A DNA stretch of 31,495 bases from CAYRMN01 sp964425575 (GCA_964425575.1 CAYRMN010000014.1:1-31495), one strand, 5' to 3'. Numbered from the stretch's first letter, positions 1-7,784 are shown. Notes: generated from the letters alone by a model not told the origin. Made by a program: numbers and translations.

Positions 1-2
1 TC

Positions 3-59
3 GAGCAGCGCGACCGCGTCAACGAGATCGGCGACTCGGGCGTCACCGCGTCGGTCTGA
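3..59 (+). CDS. C-terminal end of an unidentified protein from a high-GC context (partial)
   Basis: Frame 3 is open from the window edge and gives 18 codons ending in TGA; the last residues read GDSGVTASV. Every one of the 18 sense codons ends in G or C, which is strong evidence of real coding sequence in a high-GC genome and is unlike the mixed third positions of every other gene here. A GC-rich hairpin follows 10 bases after the stop, as expected for a gene end. The fragment is too short to name a family. It may come from another organism joined to this contig by misassembly. Confidence 0.5.
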   Translation, partial: EQRDRVNEIGDSGVTASV

Positions 60-69
60 TCGACTTCGT

Positions 70-93
70 CGCCGGCGCGTCCGATCGCCGGCG
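70..93 (+). terminator. GC-rich hairpin after the partial gene
   Basis: Two copies of CGCCGGCG flank an 8-base loop, giving an 8-bp all-GC stem just after the stop codon of the partial gene. No T-run follows, which is common for terminators in high-GC bacteria. The terminator role is inferred from position and shape only. Confidence 0.4.
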
Positions 94-570
94 TTCCTCG
101 GGGTTCTACCACGGGGACGCCGGCAGCAGTTCTTGAGCGGTTCCTCACGAAGGACTGGCGCGCGACATGCCAGCCTTGGAGCCGCACAAGCGGCGCCGGG
201 CTCCCTCGGGAGTCCCGCGCGCCGGATGAGGGAGCTCTCTCGACTTGCCTGCGCTTTTCCGCCTTGGCTCGACAACCCAAAGTAGGGGAGCAGCCGGAAG
301 ATGCGCCCTGCAGGTGACGCCGTCATCGACTGCGCGACAAGTCGAGGGGTGTTTCCCTCGTCGAGCGATCTTGCCCGCCTCTCGGCCCCGGTCCCGCGCT
401 CTCCGATGAGCCCGGCGCCACGGCAGCGGCAGCAACGATCGCACGAGCTCAGGTTCCGTCGCCTTGGGACCTGCGCTCACAACAGAGCGGCGGCCCTCGG
501 CCTGGGAATAAACCCCCAGGCCGAGGGGCCGCCCCTCGCCTTCCTCAACCCCACATGAAAACGTCATGTG
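94..570. other. High-GC stretch without a recognisable gene
   Basis: This stretch keeps the high GC of the first bases until about position 545-570, where composition drops abruptly to that of the rest of the window. Long open frames exist on both strands, but their translations are rich in Arg, Ala, Pro and Ser with no recognisable motif, as expected by chance in GC-rich DNA. I recognise no RNA gene. Two hairpins lie at the boundary (490-532 and 551-571). The segment could be foreign DNA joined at assembly, or an acquired piece. Confidence 0.5.
490..532. repeat. Very stable 17-bp hairpin at the GC boundary
   Basis: Arms of 17 and 18 bases (GCGGCC...CCTGGG and CCCAGG...GGCCGC) pair with one bulged base around a short AT-rich loop. 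It could be a terminator of the high-GC segment. Palindromes of this strength are also places where sequencing and assembly fail. Confidence 0.6.
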
Positions 571-571
571 G
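551..571. repeat. 8-bp perfect hairpin at the composition change
   Basis: CCACATGA and TCATGTGG flank the 5-base loop AAACG. Base composition switches from GC-rich to AT-rich at this hairpin. A run of seven T lies about 20 bases further on, too far for a classical terminator. Its function is unknown. Confidence 0.5.
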
Positions 572-636
572 TGTTGTTCGTTATGGGGATTTTTTTATGT
601 ATAGGCTTTGATAGGAAATAAAATTTGTCTCACATT

Positions 637-667
637 GTCGTCCTGAGCTTGTCGAAGGATCTTCTCT
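637..667. repeat. Left arm of the 31-bp inverted repeat
   Basis: It is a perfect match to the reverse complement of 1026-1056. It contains the CTGAGCTTGTCGAAGGATC core that recurs at 11033. The last two bases also belong to the stop codon of the GIY-YIG gene. Confidence 0.9.
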
Positions 668-971
668 ATCTGTCGATGGCATCTAGCCTTCCTCCCAAAT
701 CATTCCATGCAGGGTTTACCTGTGAAATGAGCGCCTCCTTTTTTGTTCGTCGCCACCCTTTCAGTTGCTTTTCACGACCTATCGCGGATAGGGCATTATC
801 AAATTCCTCTACATAGACAAGACGGGTGAGATGATATGTACTTGTAAATCCTGGCATAGTTGATGTGCGATGTTGTTCAATGCGTTGTTGAAGATTATTC
901 GTTACTCCAATATACAGAACCGTTCGAAGGAAGTTTGTAAGGAAATACACGAAATATTTTTGTGGGCCCAT
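666..971 (-). CDS. GIY-YIG family nuclease, small single-domain type
   Basis: This 101-residue protein is a stand-alone GIY-YIG domain of the short type common in Patescibacteria. Visible motifs in order are YFVYFL (first Tyr, residue 9), LYIGVTNNL (Tyr20-Ile-Gly22), the catalytic Arg30 in QQRIEQH, the metal-binding Glu67 in a GREKQLKGWRR segment, and the closing NPAWNDL (Asn86). All residues expected for catalysis are present, so it is probably active as a DNA nicking or cleaving enzyme. Its target is unknown. The TAG stop overlaps the left 31-bp repeat arm and the start lies 54 bases inside the right arm, so gene and repeat form one unit. It runs opposite to lepA. No Shine-Dalgarno is seen. 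Confidence 0.88.
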   Translation of the reverse strand: MGPQKYFVYFLTNFLRTVLYIGVTNNLQQRIEQHRTSTMPGFTSTYHLTRLVYVEEFDNALSAIGREKQLKGWRRTKKEALISQVNPAWNDLGGRLDAIDR

Positions 972-1025
972 ATTCTACCGCTGCCATATAACGGGAGTCG
1001 CCGTCAAGGGGAAGGACAATCATGC

Positions 1026-1056
1026 AGAGAAGATCCTTCGACAAGCTCAGGACGAC
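1026..1056. repeat. Right arm of the 31-bp inverted repeat
   Basis: It is the exact reverse complement of 637-667. It begins AGAGAAGATCC, the same 11 bases that open the right arm of the hairpin at 11033-11121, which links the two elements. Confidence 0.9.
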
Positions 1057-1100
1057 GCGGGATGGATTTAGGACGATAGGGAATGGGAAGGCATGACACA

Positions 1101-1129
1101 TTGCCAAGAATGACAATTTCCGGCAGAAT
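1101..1129 (+). promoter_or_regulatory. Promoter of lepA
   Basis: TTGCCA (1101-1106) and CAGAAT (1124-1129) are separated by exactly 17 bases. The start codon begins 9 bases after the -10 box, so the mRNA would have almost no leader. No Shine-Dalgarno is present. Confidence 0.6.
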
Positions 1130-1138
1130 CTAGCGTAC

Positions 1139-2941
1139 ATGGACCAATCCCACATTCGGAATTTTTGTATCATTGCCCACATTGATCATGGGAAATCGAC
1201 CTTATCCGATCGATTGCTTGAGATAACTGGAACCATCGAACAGCGTAAGATGAAAGAACAGCTGCTCGATACCATGGACTTGGAGCGTGAGCGGGGGATT
1301 ACCATCAAACTTCAGCCGGCGCGCATGAAGTATATGAGTGACGGCCAGGAGTATGAATTGAATTTGATTGATACGCCAGGGCATGTCGATTTTAATTACG
1401 AAGTTTCACGTTCCCTTGCTGCAGTCGAAGGCGCATTGCTTCTGGTCGATTCCACTCAAGGCGTACAAGCACAGACAATTGCGAACCTCTATCTTGCACT
1501 AGAGCAGGATCTGACGATTATTCCTGTTCTTAATAAAATTGATTTACCAAATGCGGAAGTAGAGCGTCGCGCGGAGGAATTGATGAAGCTTATCGGCTGC
1601 AAGCGCGAAGAGATTATCGAAGCCTCAGGGAAAACAGGTGCAGGCGTGCCGCAGATTCTTGAGCGCGTCGTCCATGAGATTCCATGTCCAAGAGGTGTTG
1701 CTGATCGCCCGTTCCGCGCTGTTATTTTTGATTCAAAGTATGATGAGTACAAGGGCGTTGTCGCCTATGTACGTGTAGTCGATGGATCGCTTAAAAAAAA
1801 TCAGCGCCTTCGTTTTTTAGCCACACAGGCAGATGGTGATGCGCTGGAAGTTGGCTATTTGAAACCGAATTACGTGGTAAATGATCAAATTGATGCGGGC
1901 CAGATTGGATATATCGTGACAGGATTGAAAGATATTTCTGCCGTTCGCGTGGGTGATACGATCGCGTCACTGGAAACGGCAGCAGAGACACAAGCTTTGC
2001 CTGGGTATAAAGAGGTGAAGCCCATGGTCTATGCTGGACTTTTTCCCAAAGAAGGCAATGAGTATGAGCGATTGCGTGATGCGATTGCGAAGCTTCGTTT
2101 GAGTGATGCGGCGCTGTCCTGTGAGCCTGAGCATTCAACTGCTCTTGGGTTTGGATTTCGTTGCGGACTGCTTGGTATGCTCCATCTTGAAATTGTCCAG
2201 GAGCGTTTGCGTCGTGAGCATAACATGGACGTGGTGGTGACGACTCCATCTGTTGCATATGAAATCACTCGAACAAACGGCGAAGAAGAGGCGATCAAGT
2301 CGCCGTTGGCGTTTCCTGATGCGAGCTTTGTGAAAGAAGCACGTGAGCCATGGGTACTGGTTGATATCGTCGTCCCAAATGACCATATCGGGAATGTGAT
2401 GAAGATTGTTCAAGAGCGACGTGGCGTGTTTAAGACGACGGATTATTACGATCCAACTCGTGCCGTGCTGCACTACGACATGCCGCTCTCATCGGTGATC
2501 GTTGATTTTCATGACAGCTTAAAGGGAGCAACTGCTGGCTATGCCTCGTTGAATTATGATTTTATCGGTTATCGTCCCGCTCCGATTGTCCGTTTAGATA
2601 TTTTAGTAGCAGAGGAGCCTGTTGCTGCGTTTACAACATTGATCCACGAGGACGAGGCCTATCGTCGCGGGAAGGAAATTGTTGAAACATTGAAAGAAGT
2701 ACTACCACGTCAACAGTTCGTGGTGAAAATTCAAGCTTCGGTAGGTGCAAAAGTTATTGCCTCAGAGCGACTCAGCGGGTATCGTAAAGATGTTCTAGCG
2801 AAGATGTCGGGTGGTGACTATACGCGCAAATCAAAATTGCTCCAGAAACAAAAGAAAGGAAAAGAGCGCATGATGGCGCAGGGAGTTGGACGAGTTGAGA
2901 TTCCGGCAGATGCATTTATAAAAGTGTTGCGACGCCGCTAA
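1139..2941 (+). CDS. lepA: Elongation factor 4 (LepA), ribosome-bound GTPase
   Basis: LepA is a translational GTPase that acts on stalled or maturing ribosomes. The 600-residue length is normal. GTPase motifs are intact: G1 AHIDHGKST (13-21), the G2 threonine in RGITI (Thr55), G3 DTPGH (78-82) and G4 NKID (132-135). The middle holds the EF-G-like domains, with GFRCGLLGMLHLEIVQERL. The C-terminus has the LepA-specific domain with YRKDVLAKMSGGDYTRKSKLLQKQKKGK, which separates it from EF-G and TypA. The start fits the usual IRNFCIIAHIDHGKST opening and a promoter ending 9 bases upstream. It appears to be a single-gene unit, with an inverted-repeat element right after the stop. Confidence 0.98.
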   Translation: MDQSHIRNFCIIAHIDHGKSTLSDRLLEITGTIEQRKMKEQLLDTMDLERERGITIKLQPARMKYMSDGQEYELNLIDTPGHVDFNYEVSRSLAAVEGALLLVDSTQGVQAQTIANLYLALEQDLTIIPVLNKIDLPNAEVERRAEELMKLIGCKREEIIEASGKTGAGVPQILERVVHEIPCPRGVADRPFRAVIFDSKYDEYKGVVAYVRVVDGSLKKNQRLRFLATQADGDALEVGYLKPNYVVNDQIDAGQIGYIVTGLKDISAVRVGDTIASLETAAETQALPGYKEVKPMVYAGLFPKEGNEYERLRDAIAKLRLSDAALSCEPEHSTALGFGFRCGLLGMLHLEIVQERLRREHNMDVVVTTPSVAYEITRTNGEEEAIKSPLAFPDASFVKEAREPWVLVDIVVPNDHIGNVMKIVQERRGVFKTTDYYDPTRAVLHYDMPLSSVIVDFHDSLKGATAGYASLNYDFIGYRPAPIVRLDILVAEEPVAAFTTLIHEDEAYRRGKEIVETLKEVLPRQQFVVKIQASVGAKVIASERLSGYRKDVLAKMSGGDYTRKSKLLQKQKKGKERMMAQGVGRVEIPADAFIKVLRRR

Positions 2942-2943
2942 TA

Positions 2944-3062
2944 GCCTGTTGAAAAACGCGATCTGCTCGCGCTTCACTCAGAAATATCCTCATCGTATGA
3001 TTACATACGCCTCCGGCATTTCCTCGCTCCAGCACGTCGCATCTCATCCTTTTTCAACAGGC
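2944..3062. repeat. 119-bp MITE-like element with 13-bp perfect terminal inverted repeats
   Basis: GCCTGTTGAAAAA at the left end is the exact reverse complement of TTTTTCAACAGGC at the right end. The interior is also partly palindromic, centred on CGTATG ATTA CATACG. No coding frame is credible. It starts three bases after the lepA stop codon. Its ends differ from the GTCGTCC family, so it is a separate repeat type. It could act as a terminator in RNA form or be a non-autonomous transposon remnant. Confidence 0.65.
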
Positions 3063-3188
3063 CTTAAAATATACCATTGAAATTGCCAACGTATGAAAGA
3101 AAAAACTGTAAAAAAATTGTGGAAAGCGGTGATTATTTTTGTAGCCTTCACCACCATTCTTGGCATGATTTTACCGTTTTTGAATCGC

Positions 3189-3194
3189 TAAACT
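3189..3194 (+). promoter_or_regulatory. -10 box of the anchored unknown protein
   Basis: TAAACT ends 8 bases before the ATG at 3203. This matches the spacing seen at other genes here and favours that ATG over the in-frame one at 3077. No clear -35 is seen. Confidence 0.4.
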
Positions 3195-3202
3195 CCTCAA
3201 CT

Positions 3203-3970
3203 ATGAAACGTACCTGGGCATTTTTGAGCTTTGGCTTGCTGCTCTTGATGATTATTACCATTTCAGTATGCAGTTTGTGGGTACAGCGCATGGATGCTCT
3301 TGAAAAACAGCTGACGATTCTTACGCATCGCGTTGAAACTGAAAAAGAGCCTCCAGCGGTACCTATCGTCGCAACCTCTTCAAACTCCGGTGTAGTGTAT
3401 CAGGAGCGGACTGATGAGGAAGTGAGTATTCTTCGAAGCGCCGTGATTAGTCTGAGCAATAAATTACATGTTGTGCCAGATTGGAATGTTTATAATGGTA
3501 ATGGTATTCAGTTTTTATATCCTCCTTTTGTTGATGTGATTAATGAAGAAAGAGATGCTCATTCAAATATCCTGCGTAGATATATGGGTTTCACGGACGG
3601 CTATTCTATAGAGATCAATATCAAATCTGTTGCTGCCACAACAACGATTGAATCGTGGTGTGCCTCGGAAGACATTCAAGGGGCCTTGGTTCGTTTGAAT
3701 AATATTCCCACATGTCATCATGAATGGATAAATGGTGGAACAGAGAATACATCTTCTGCTGAATCGTATGACATTCTTGTTCCCGCAGAGGATGAATTCG
3801 ATACAACGAAGATGATCACATTGGAATTTACCGGTCCAAGCATGACACGATATTGTGAACAAAAAGGAACATGTGGGGAAAATGCAGAACTTGACAGCGT
3901 GTATCAGAAGGCTTTACGAAAAATAAAAGCATCAATCACACTCCCTCCTCCAATGAAAACGTTGTTTTGA
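3203..3970 (+). CDS. Membrane-anchored extracytoplasmic protein of unknown function
   Basis: I do not recognise a family. The 255-residue protein opens with MKRTWAF and a single hydrophobic segment (about residues 6-26). A short heptad-like stretch (MDALEKQLTILTHRVETEKE) follows, then a Ser/Thr-rich linker and a soluble domain of about 150 residues. That domain has four cysteines (WCASED, TCHHEW, YCEQKGTC), and the last two could form a disulfide. The topology is probably N-in with the bulk outside. I prefer the ATG at 3203 to the in-frame ATG at 3077, because the earlier start adds 42 residues with no family character and would precede the TAAACT box. It stands alone between lepA and recJ. 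Confidence 0.7.
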   Translation: MKRTWAFLSFGLLLLMIITISVCSLWVQRMDALEKQLTILTHRVETEKEPPAVPIVATSSNSGVVYQERTDEEVSILRSAVISLSNKLHVVPDWNVYNGNGIQFLYPPFVDVINEERDAHSNILRRYMGFTDGYSIEINIKSVAATTTIESWCASEDIQGALVRLNNIPTCHHEWINGGTENTSSAESYDILVPAEDEFDTTKMITLEFTGPSMTRYCEQKGTCGENAELDSVYQKALRKIKASITLPPPMKTLF

Positions 3971-4086
3971 ACTTTCTATTTGCTCGAAGCCTTTGCATCG
4001 TCAATAACCTCCCTTCTTGCATTGAAACGGTTTCAAAAAATGACCAGGCTGTCAAATGCTTTTCTCTACTCACTCGAACTCAAATG

Positions 4087-4095
4087 TGCCAAGAT
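4087..4095 (+). promoter_or_regulatory. Extended -10 promoter of recJ
   Basis: TGcCAAGAT ends 7 bases before the recJ ATG, so a leaderless message is likely. The surrounding TGTGC recurs at other promoters in the window. Confidence 0.45.
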
Positions 4096-4102
4096 TTGAG
4101 AC

Positions 4103-5836
4103 ATGCAAAAACGATGGACTGTTGTAACTCCTGAAAAGACGTTACCTAGTGAGGCGTTTCCTGAGCTGCATCCTTTGGCGGCGCATTTTTTTGCGAATCG
4201 TGAAATTCATGCGGTTCCTGAAGCGCTTGCGTTTCTCGATCCAGCTTGGGTAACAGGGATTCACGATCCATTTTTATTTGCCAACATGGAGTCAGCGGTA
4301 GCCCGCCTCTTTCGAGCGCTTGAAGTGGGGGAGAAAATTACGGTGCATGGCGATTATGATGCGGATGGCGTTACGGGCTCCACCGTTGTGATCACGACAC
4401 TGCGCGAGATTATTGAGCGGATGCGTTCTTCCTCTTCCGTTGATTCATATATCCCACATCGCGATAAAGAAGGATATGGATTGCATCGTAACACCGTTGG
4501 CATCTTAAAAGAGCGAGGCACGTCTCTCATTATCACGGTGGATTGTGGGATTGCTTGTGTGGATGAGATTGCGCTCGCAAAAGGACAGGGTGTTGATACA
4601 ATCGTGCTCGATCATCATCAGTTCGGTGAAACACTGCCTGACGGTTTTTTGATTCATCCGCGTTTGCCAGGGGAGAGCTATCCCTTTCCACATTTGGCCG
4701 CTGTTGGAGTGTCATGGAAATTTGCTTGCGCGCTGCTTTCAGAAGCCCGAAAGCGGGGTTTGGATATTCCATCTGGTTGGGAAAAATGGTTGCTTGATCT
4801 TGTCTCAATCGCAACTGTGACCGATATGGTCCCGTTGGTTGGTGAGAATCGAGTGTTAATGCGATACGGCTTGATGGTCCTCAATAAAACAAGACGAGTC
4901 GGTTTGAAAAGTCTGATCAGCGTCTCAGGAAAAAATATGGGTGAGCTGGATAGTGAGTCGATTGGATTCTCACTCGGGCCGCGCATCAATGCTGCTGGTC
5001 GGATGGATCATGCCATGGTGGCGCTTGAGCTCATGCTCGCAAAAACAGAAGAGGATGCAGATCGTTTGTCGAAAGATATTGAAGGTCATAATCGACAGCG
5101 TCAAAAGACGGTTGAGCGCATGATGAAAGAGGCGGAGACGATGTTGGAAGCGCAGATGATGCAATCCGTTTTGGTATTCTGGAATGATTCATGGTCACCG
5201 GCTCTGGTGGGACTCATTGCGGGAAAATATATGGAGCGAACAGGCAAGCCGTGTGTAGGGATTGGAAAACATGGTGAAGCCTGGATCGGCTCTGGACGTT
5301 CACCAACTCTCTCCTATGATATTACTGAAGCCATGCGTCGAGCCGGCGAGGGAATTCTTACGCGTGTCGGTGGACATCCTCAGGCCTGTGGGTTTTCGTT
5401 CAAAGAAGATGAGCAAGTCGCTCAATTGATCGGGCGATTACAGCAGGATGCGGCCACTCATTTAGTTGCAGAAGATTTAATTCCTGAATTACGTGTTGAG
5501 GCGGAAATTCGTTTGGAAGATCTTGATTGGCGATTGATCGAGACATTGGAGAAGTTTGAGCCGTACGGTATGGGGAATCCGCGTCCTCTTTTTGTAAGTC
5601 GTCATTTACAGGTTGAGGATGTTGGGTTGGTTGGGCAGCAGGGGAATCACCTGCGTTGCACGCTTCGTTCACCACAAGGACGTGCGCAAAAATTTATCGC
5701 GTTCAAACAAGGTGATCGTCTTCCCGACTGCGCGATCGGGACCCATCTCGACGTCGTGTATGACGTCGGTGTCAACGAATGGAACGGGCGAAGAGAGATT
5801 CAGTGCAAGATCGTGGATTTTCGAGTTTCGGCGTAG
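4103..5836 (+). CDS. recJ: Single-stranded-DNA-specific 5'-3' exonuclease RecJ
   Basis: RecJ degrades 5' single-stranded DNA ends in recombination, mismatch and base-excision repair. The 577-residue protein has the usual order. The DHH phosphoesterase domain carries VHGDYDADGVTGS (GDYDADG at 83-89), ITVDCGI (Asp147) and DHHQ (170-173). The connecting region has GFSLGPRINAAGRMDHA. The DHHA1 domain has GLIAGKYMERTGKP and the GSGRSP and VGGHPQACGFSF segments. A C-terminal OB-fold region of about 110 residues ends the protein. All metal ligands I can check are intact. The -10 box of the following ABC transporter gene begins one base after the stop codon. Confidence 0.96.
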   Translation: MQKRWTVVTPEKTLPSEAFPELHPLAAHFFANREIHAVPEALAFLDPAWVTGIHDPFLFANMESAVARLFRALEVGEKITVHGDYDADGVTGSTVVITTLREIIERMRSSSSVDSYIPHRDKEGYGLHRNTVGILKERGTSLIITVDCGIACVDEIALAKGQGVDTIVLDHHQFGETLPDGFLIHPRLPGESYPFPHLAAVGVSWKFACALLSEARKRGLDIPSGWEKWLLDLVSIATVTDMVPLVGENRVLMRYGLMVLNKTRRVGLKSLISVSGKNMGELDSESIGFSLGPRINAAGRMDHAMVALELMLAKTEEDADRLSKDIEGHNRQRQKTVERMMKEAETMLEAQMMQSVLVFWNDSWSPALVGLIAGKYMERTGKPCVGIGKHGEAWIGSGRSPTLSYDITEAMRRAGEGILTRVGGHPQACGFSFKEDEQVAQLIGRLQQDAATHLVAEDLIPELRVEAEIRLEDLDWRLIETLEKFEPYGMGNPRPLFVSRHLQVEDVGLVGQQGNHLRCTLRSPQGRAQKFIAFKQGDRLPDCAIGTHLDVVYDVGVNEWNGRREIQCKIVDFRVSA

Positions 5837-5842
5837 TATACT
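5837..5842 (+). promoter_or_regulatory. -10 box of the ABC exporter gene
   Basis: TATACT lies immediately after the recJ stop and ends 8 bases before the ATG at 5851. It supports that ATG rather than the in-frame one inside recJ at 5779. Confidence 0.5.
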
Positions 5843-5850
5843 CATCTCTC

Positions 5851-7623
5851 ATGAGAGAAAAAACATCTTCAACAACGAAAGATGTCATTCGGATTTTTTG
5901 GCACCATGTCCGACCGTATCGTGGGAAAACCATCCTGCTTTTTTCGGTGATTTTTATCGCAGAAGGAACTTCACTGTTTACACCGTGGCTGTATGCGCGG
6001 CTGATCGATCGAATTATTCAGATGCAGAACGCTGGCATGATCGTTGTACGGCCGCTCGTTCTCTTTTTAGCGTTTATCGTCGCCTGTCGATTTTGTGGAT
6101 GGATGTTTTGGCGCATGTCAGGATTCTTGACGGCCATTGTTCAGCCAGGCGTTAAGGGTGATCTTGAACAAACGTCATTTCAATATCTGTTAAGACACTC
6201 ACAGCAATTTTTCTCGTCGACATTCATGGGAGCGCTGGTTCGAAGAGTGAGGGGATTGTCCGGAGCATTTGAAACAGTTGCGGATGGTATATTGTGGAGA
6301 ATTTTTCCAGTCACCATTACGTTGACCGGTATTATCGGTGTCATGTCATGGCACCATCCGATCATGGGGCTGATTTTGTTTGCGTGGGCGATAACTTTTA
6401 TTATTTTGAATGTCACGTTTGTTCGATGGAAGCGTCAATATGATCTGGCAAAAAGCGCAAAAGATTCAGAAGTGACTGCGGTTTTGTCGGACGCGCTTAC
6501 GAATAACACAAATATTCAATTATTTAATGGATACCTGTCTGAACATGAACGTTTTGCAGTTGTTCGAGAGGAGCGAACGCGACTCGGTACGCTAACCTGG
6601 CATTTGCGTGAAAAGGGAGCGATTGTAGAGAACGCGCTGAGCGTGCTAACAGAGTTCTGTATCATGTTTTCTGCGATCTATTTTTGGTCTAAGAATCAAC
6701 TTACCGTTGGCGACGTCGTTTTAGTTCAAAGTTATTTGATTAACGCGTTTCGGATGATTAACGATATTGGAACGACCTTTCGTAAGATGCACGAGGCATT
6801 AGCTGACGCGAAAGAAATGGTTGATATCTTGAATACGCCCCACGAAATCAAAGATAAGCCTCGAGCTAAAGCATTGAAGGCGCCGCGTGGAAAAATTGAA
6901 TTTAAGGATGTTATTTTCAATTATCACAAGACACGCAAGGTGCTTGATCATCTTGACCTGTCGATTCGGTCTAGAGAGAAGGTCGCGTTGGTTGGTTCGT
7001 CTGGTGCGGGTAAGTCAACGGTGATTAAAGTTTTATTTCGTTTTTACGATATTGATCGGGGGAAGATTTTGATCGACGGTCAGTCGATCAAGGATGTGAC
7101 ACAGGATAGTTTGAGAGATGCGATCTCACTCGTTCCTCAAGAACCGATTTTGTTTCATCGCACGCTCATGGAAAATATTCGGTATGGACGACGCGAGGCT
7201 ACGGATCAGGAAGTCATGGATGCTGCGCAAAAGGCACACTGCCACGAATTTATCGAAGCCCTTCCGGAAAAATATCAAACATTTGTGGGTGAGCGCGGGA
7301 TTAAACTGTCCGGCGGTGAGCGTCAACGCGTCGCGATTGCGCGCGCGATTCTTAAAAACGCACCGATTCTCGTGTTAGATGAAGCGACGTCGAGCCTTGA
7401 TTCTGAATCAGAAGCTCTCATCCAAGATGCGCTGCACACGTTGATGCAAGATAAAACCGTCATCGTGATTGCGCACCGGCTGTCCACCATCATGCAGATG
7501 GATCGCATCATTGTCATGGAACATGGTAAGGTTGTTGATAGTGGGACGCATGCAGAGCTGGTACAACAGGCAGGGATTTATCAAAAGCTATGGAAGATTC
7601 AAGCGGGAGGGTTTTTGAAATAA
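5851..7623 (+). CDS. ABC exporter, fused membrane and ATPase domains (MsbA/MdlB-like)
   Basis: This 590-residue half-transporter would work as a homodimer in the cytoplasmic membrane and export an unknown substrate, perhaps a lipid, peptide or drug. The N-terminal 320 residues hold about six hydrophobic helices of the type I exporter fold. The nucleotide-binding domain has Walker A GSSGAGKST (382-390), a Q-loop in LVPQEP, the signature LSGGERQR (486-493), Walker B ILVLDEATSSLD (about 505-516) and the switch IAHRLST. All catalytic elements are intact. The chosen start follows a -10 box after recJ; an upstream in-frame ATG would overlap recJ by 58 bases. No second half-transporter is adjacent. 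Confidence 0.92.
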   Translation: MREKTSSTTKDVIRIFWHHVRPYRGKTILLFSVIFIAEGTSLFTPWLYARLIDRIIQMQNAGMIVVRPLVLFLAFIVACRFCGWMFWRMSGFLTAIVQPGVKGDLEQTSFQYLLRHSQQFFSSTFMGALVRRVRGLSGAFETVADGILWRIFPVTITLTGIIGVMSWHHPIMGLILFAWAITFIILNVTFVRWKRQYDLAKSAKDSEVTAVLSDALTNNTNIQLFNGYLSEHERFAVVREERTRLGTLTWHLREKGAIVENALSVLTEFCIMFSAIYFWSKNQLTVGDVVLVQSYLINAFRMINDIGTTFRKMHEALADAKEMVDILNTPHEIKDKPRAKALKAPRGKIEFKDVIFNYHKTRKVLDHLDLSIRSREKVALVGSSGAGKSTVIKVLFRFYDIDRGKILIDGQSIKDVTQDSLRDAISLVPQEPILFHRTLMENIRYGRREATDQEVMDAAQKAHCHEFIEALPEKYQTFVGERGIKLSGGERQRVAIARAILKNAPILVLDEATSSLDSESEALIQDALHTLMQDKTVIVIAHRLSTIMQMDRIIVMEHGKVVDSGTHAELVQQAGIYQKLWKIQAGGFLK

Positions 7624-7771
7624 AATTTGCATCGCTCAGGGGTGTTCTTTTTGTCAAATCACAAAAGAACCAAAAAAGATTTCGGGGTCGGCTGAACTCG
7701 CTCAGCGCTTCGCTAGATCGCTCGAACAGGCAGGCGCCCCCGAACCCCTTGGGGAAAGAGGATGAAGTGTG
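7624..7771. repeat. Structured intergenic element with two hairpins
   Basis: The gap before the RNase H gene holds a hairpin at 7644-7670 (GTTCTTTTTGT / ACAAAAGAAC), followed by a CG-rich part with GCTGA ACTCGC TCAGC and a GGGGTCGG...CCCCGAACCCC pair. The strand-asymmetric A/T tract next to a GC-rich palindrome resembles dispersed intergenic repeats of other bacteria. Only one copy is seen here. The short frame running through it has no protein character. Confidence 0.45.
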
Positions 7772-7777
7772 TATAAA
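7772..7777 (+). promoter_or_regulatory. -10 box of the RNase H gene
   Basis: TATAAA, inside GTGTATAAAATG, ends 7 bases before the ATG at 7785. No Shine-Dalgarno is present. Confidence 0.5.
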
Positions 7778-7784
7778 ATGAATT

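Larger units (their letters stand above)
637..1056. mobile_element. Candidate GIY-YIG element bounded by a perfect 31-bp inverted repeat
   Basis: The 31 bases at 637-667 are the exact reverse complement of 1026-1056. The arms begin GTCGTCCTGAGC and end GCTCAGGACGAC. The only gene between them is a GIY-YIG nuclease, whose stop codon lies across the inner edge of the left arm. The hairpins at 11033-11121 and 18687-18784 have the same GTCGTCC...GGACGAC ends in the same orientation but only a short centre, so they resemble internally deleted copies. No target duplication is visible. That the unit moves is inference. Confidence 0.55.

Noticed and set aside
301..558. 85-codon plus-strand frame in the GC-rich segment
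   Set aside because: It has no protein character, overlaps the opposite frame and the boundary hairpins, and lacks a start signal.
145..567. 140-codon frame on the minus strand in the GC-rich segment
   Set aside because: Its composition (Arg, Ala, Pro, Ser) is that of chance frames in GC-rich DNA. It shows no motif, and it runs through the stable hairpin at 490-532.
895..1182. Minus-strand frame overlapping the GIY-YIG gene and the lepA start
   Set aside because: It is a shadow frame. Part of it is a translation of the inverted repeat (LSLSKDLL), and the GIY-YIG frame has clear family motifs.
3077..3202. Upstream in-frame start for the anchored protein
   Set aside because: The added 42 residues have no family character, and a -10 box lies just before the ATG at 3203. 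The stretch partly follows the inverted-repeat element.
5779..5850. Upstream start of the ABC exporter inside recJ
   Set aside because: It would overlap recJ, and the TATACT box after the recJ stop fits the ATG at 5851.
7590..7781. 63-codon frame before the RNase H gene
   Set aside because: It overlaps the end of the ABC exporter and runs through the structured repeat-like gap. The translation shows no protein character.
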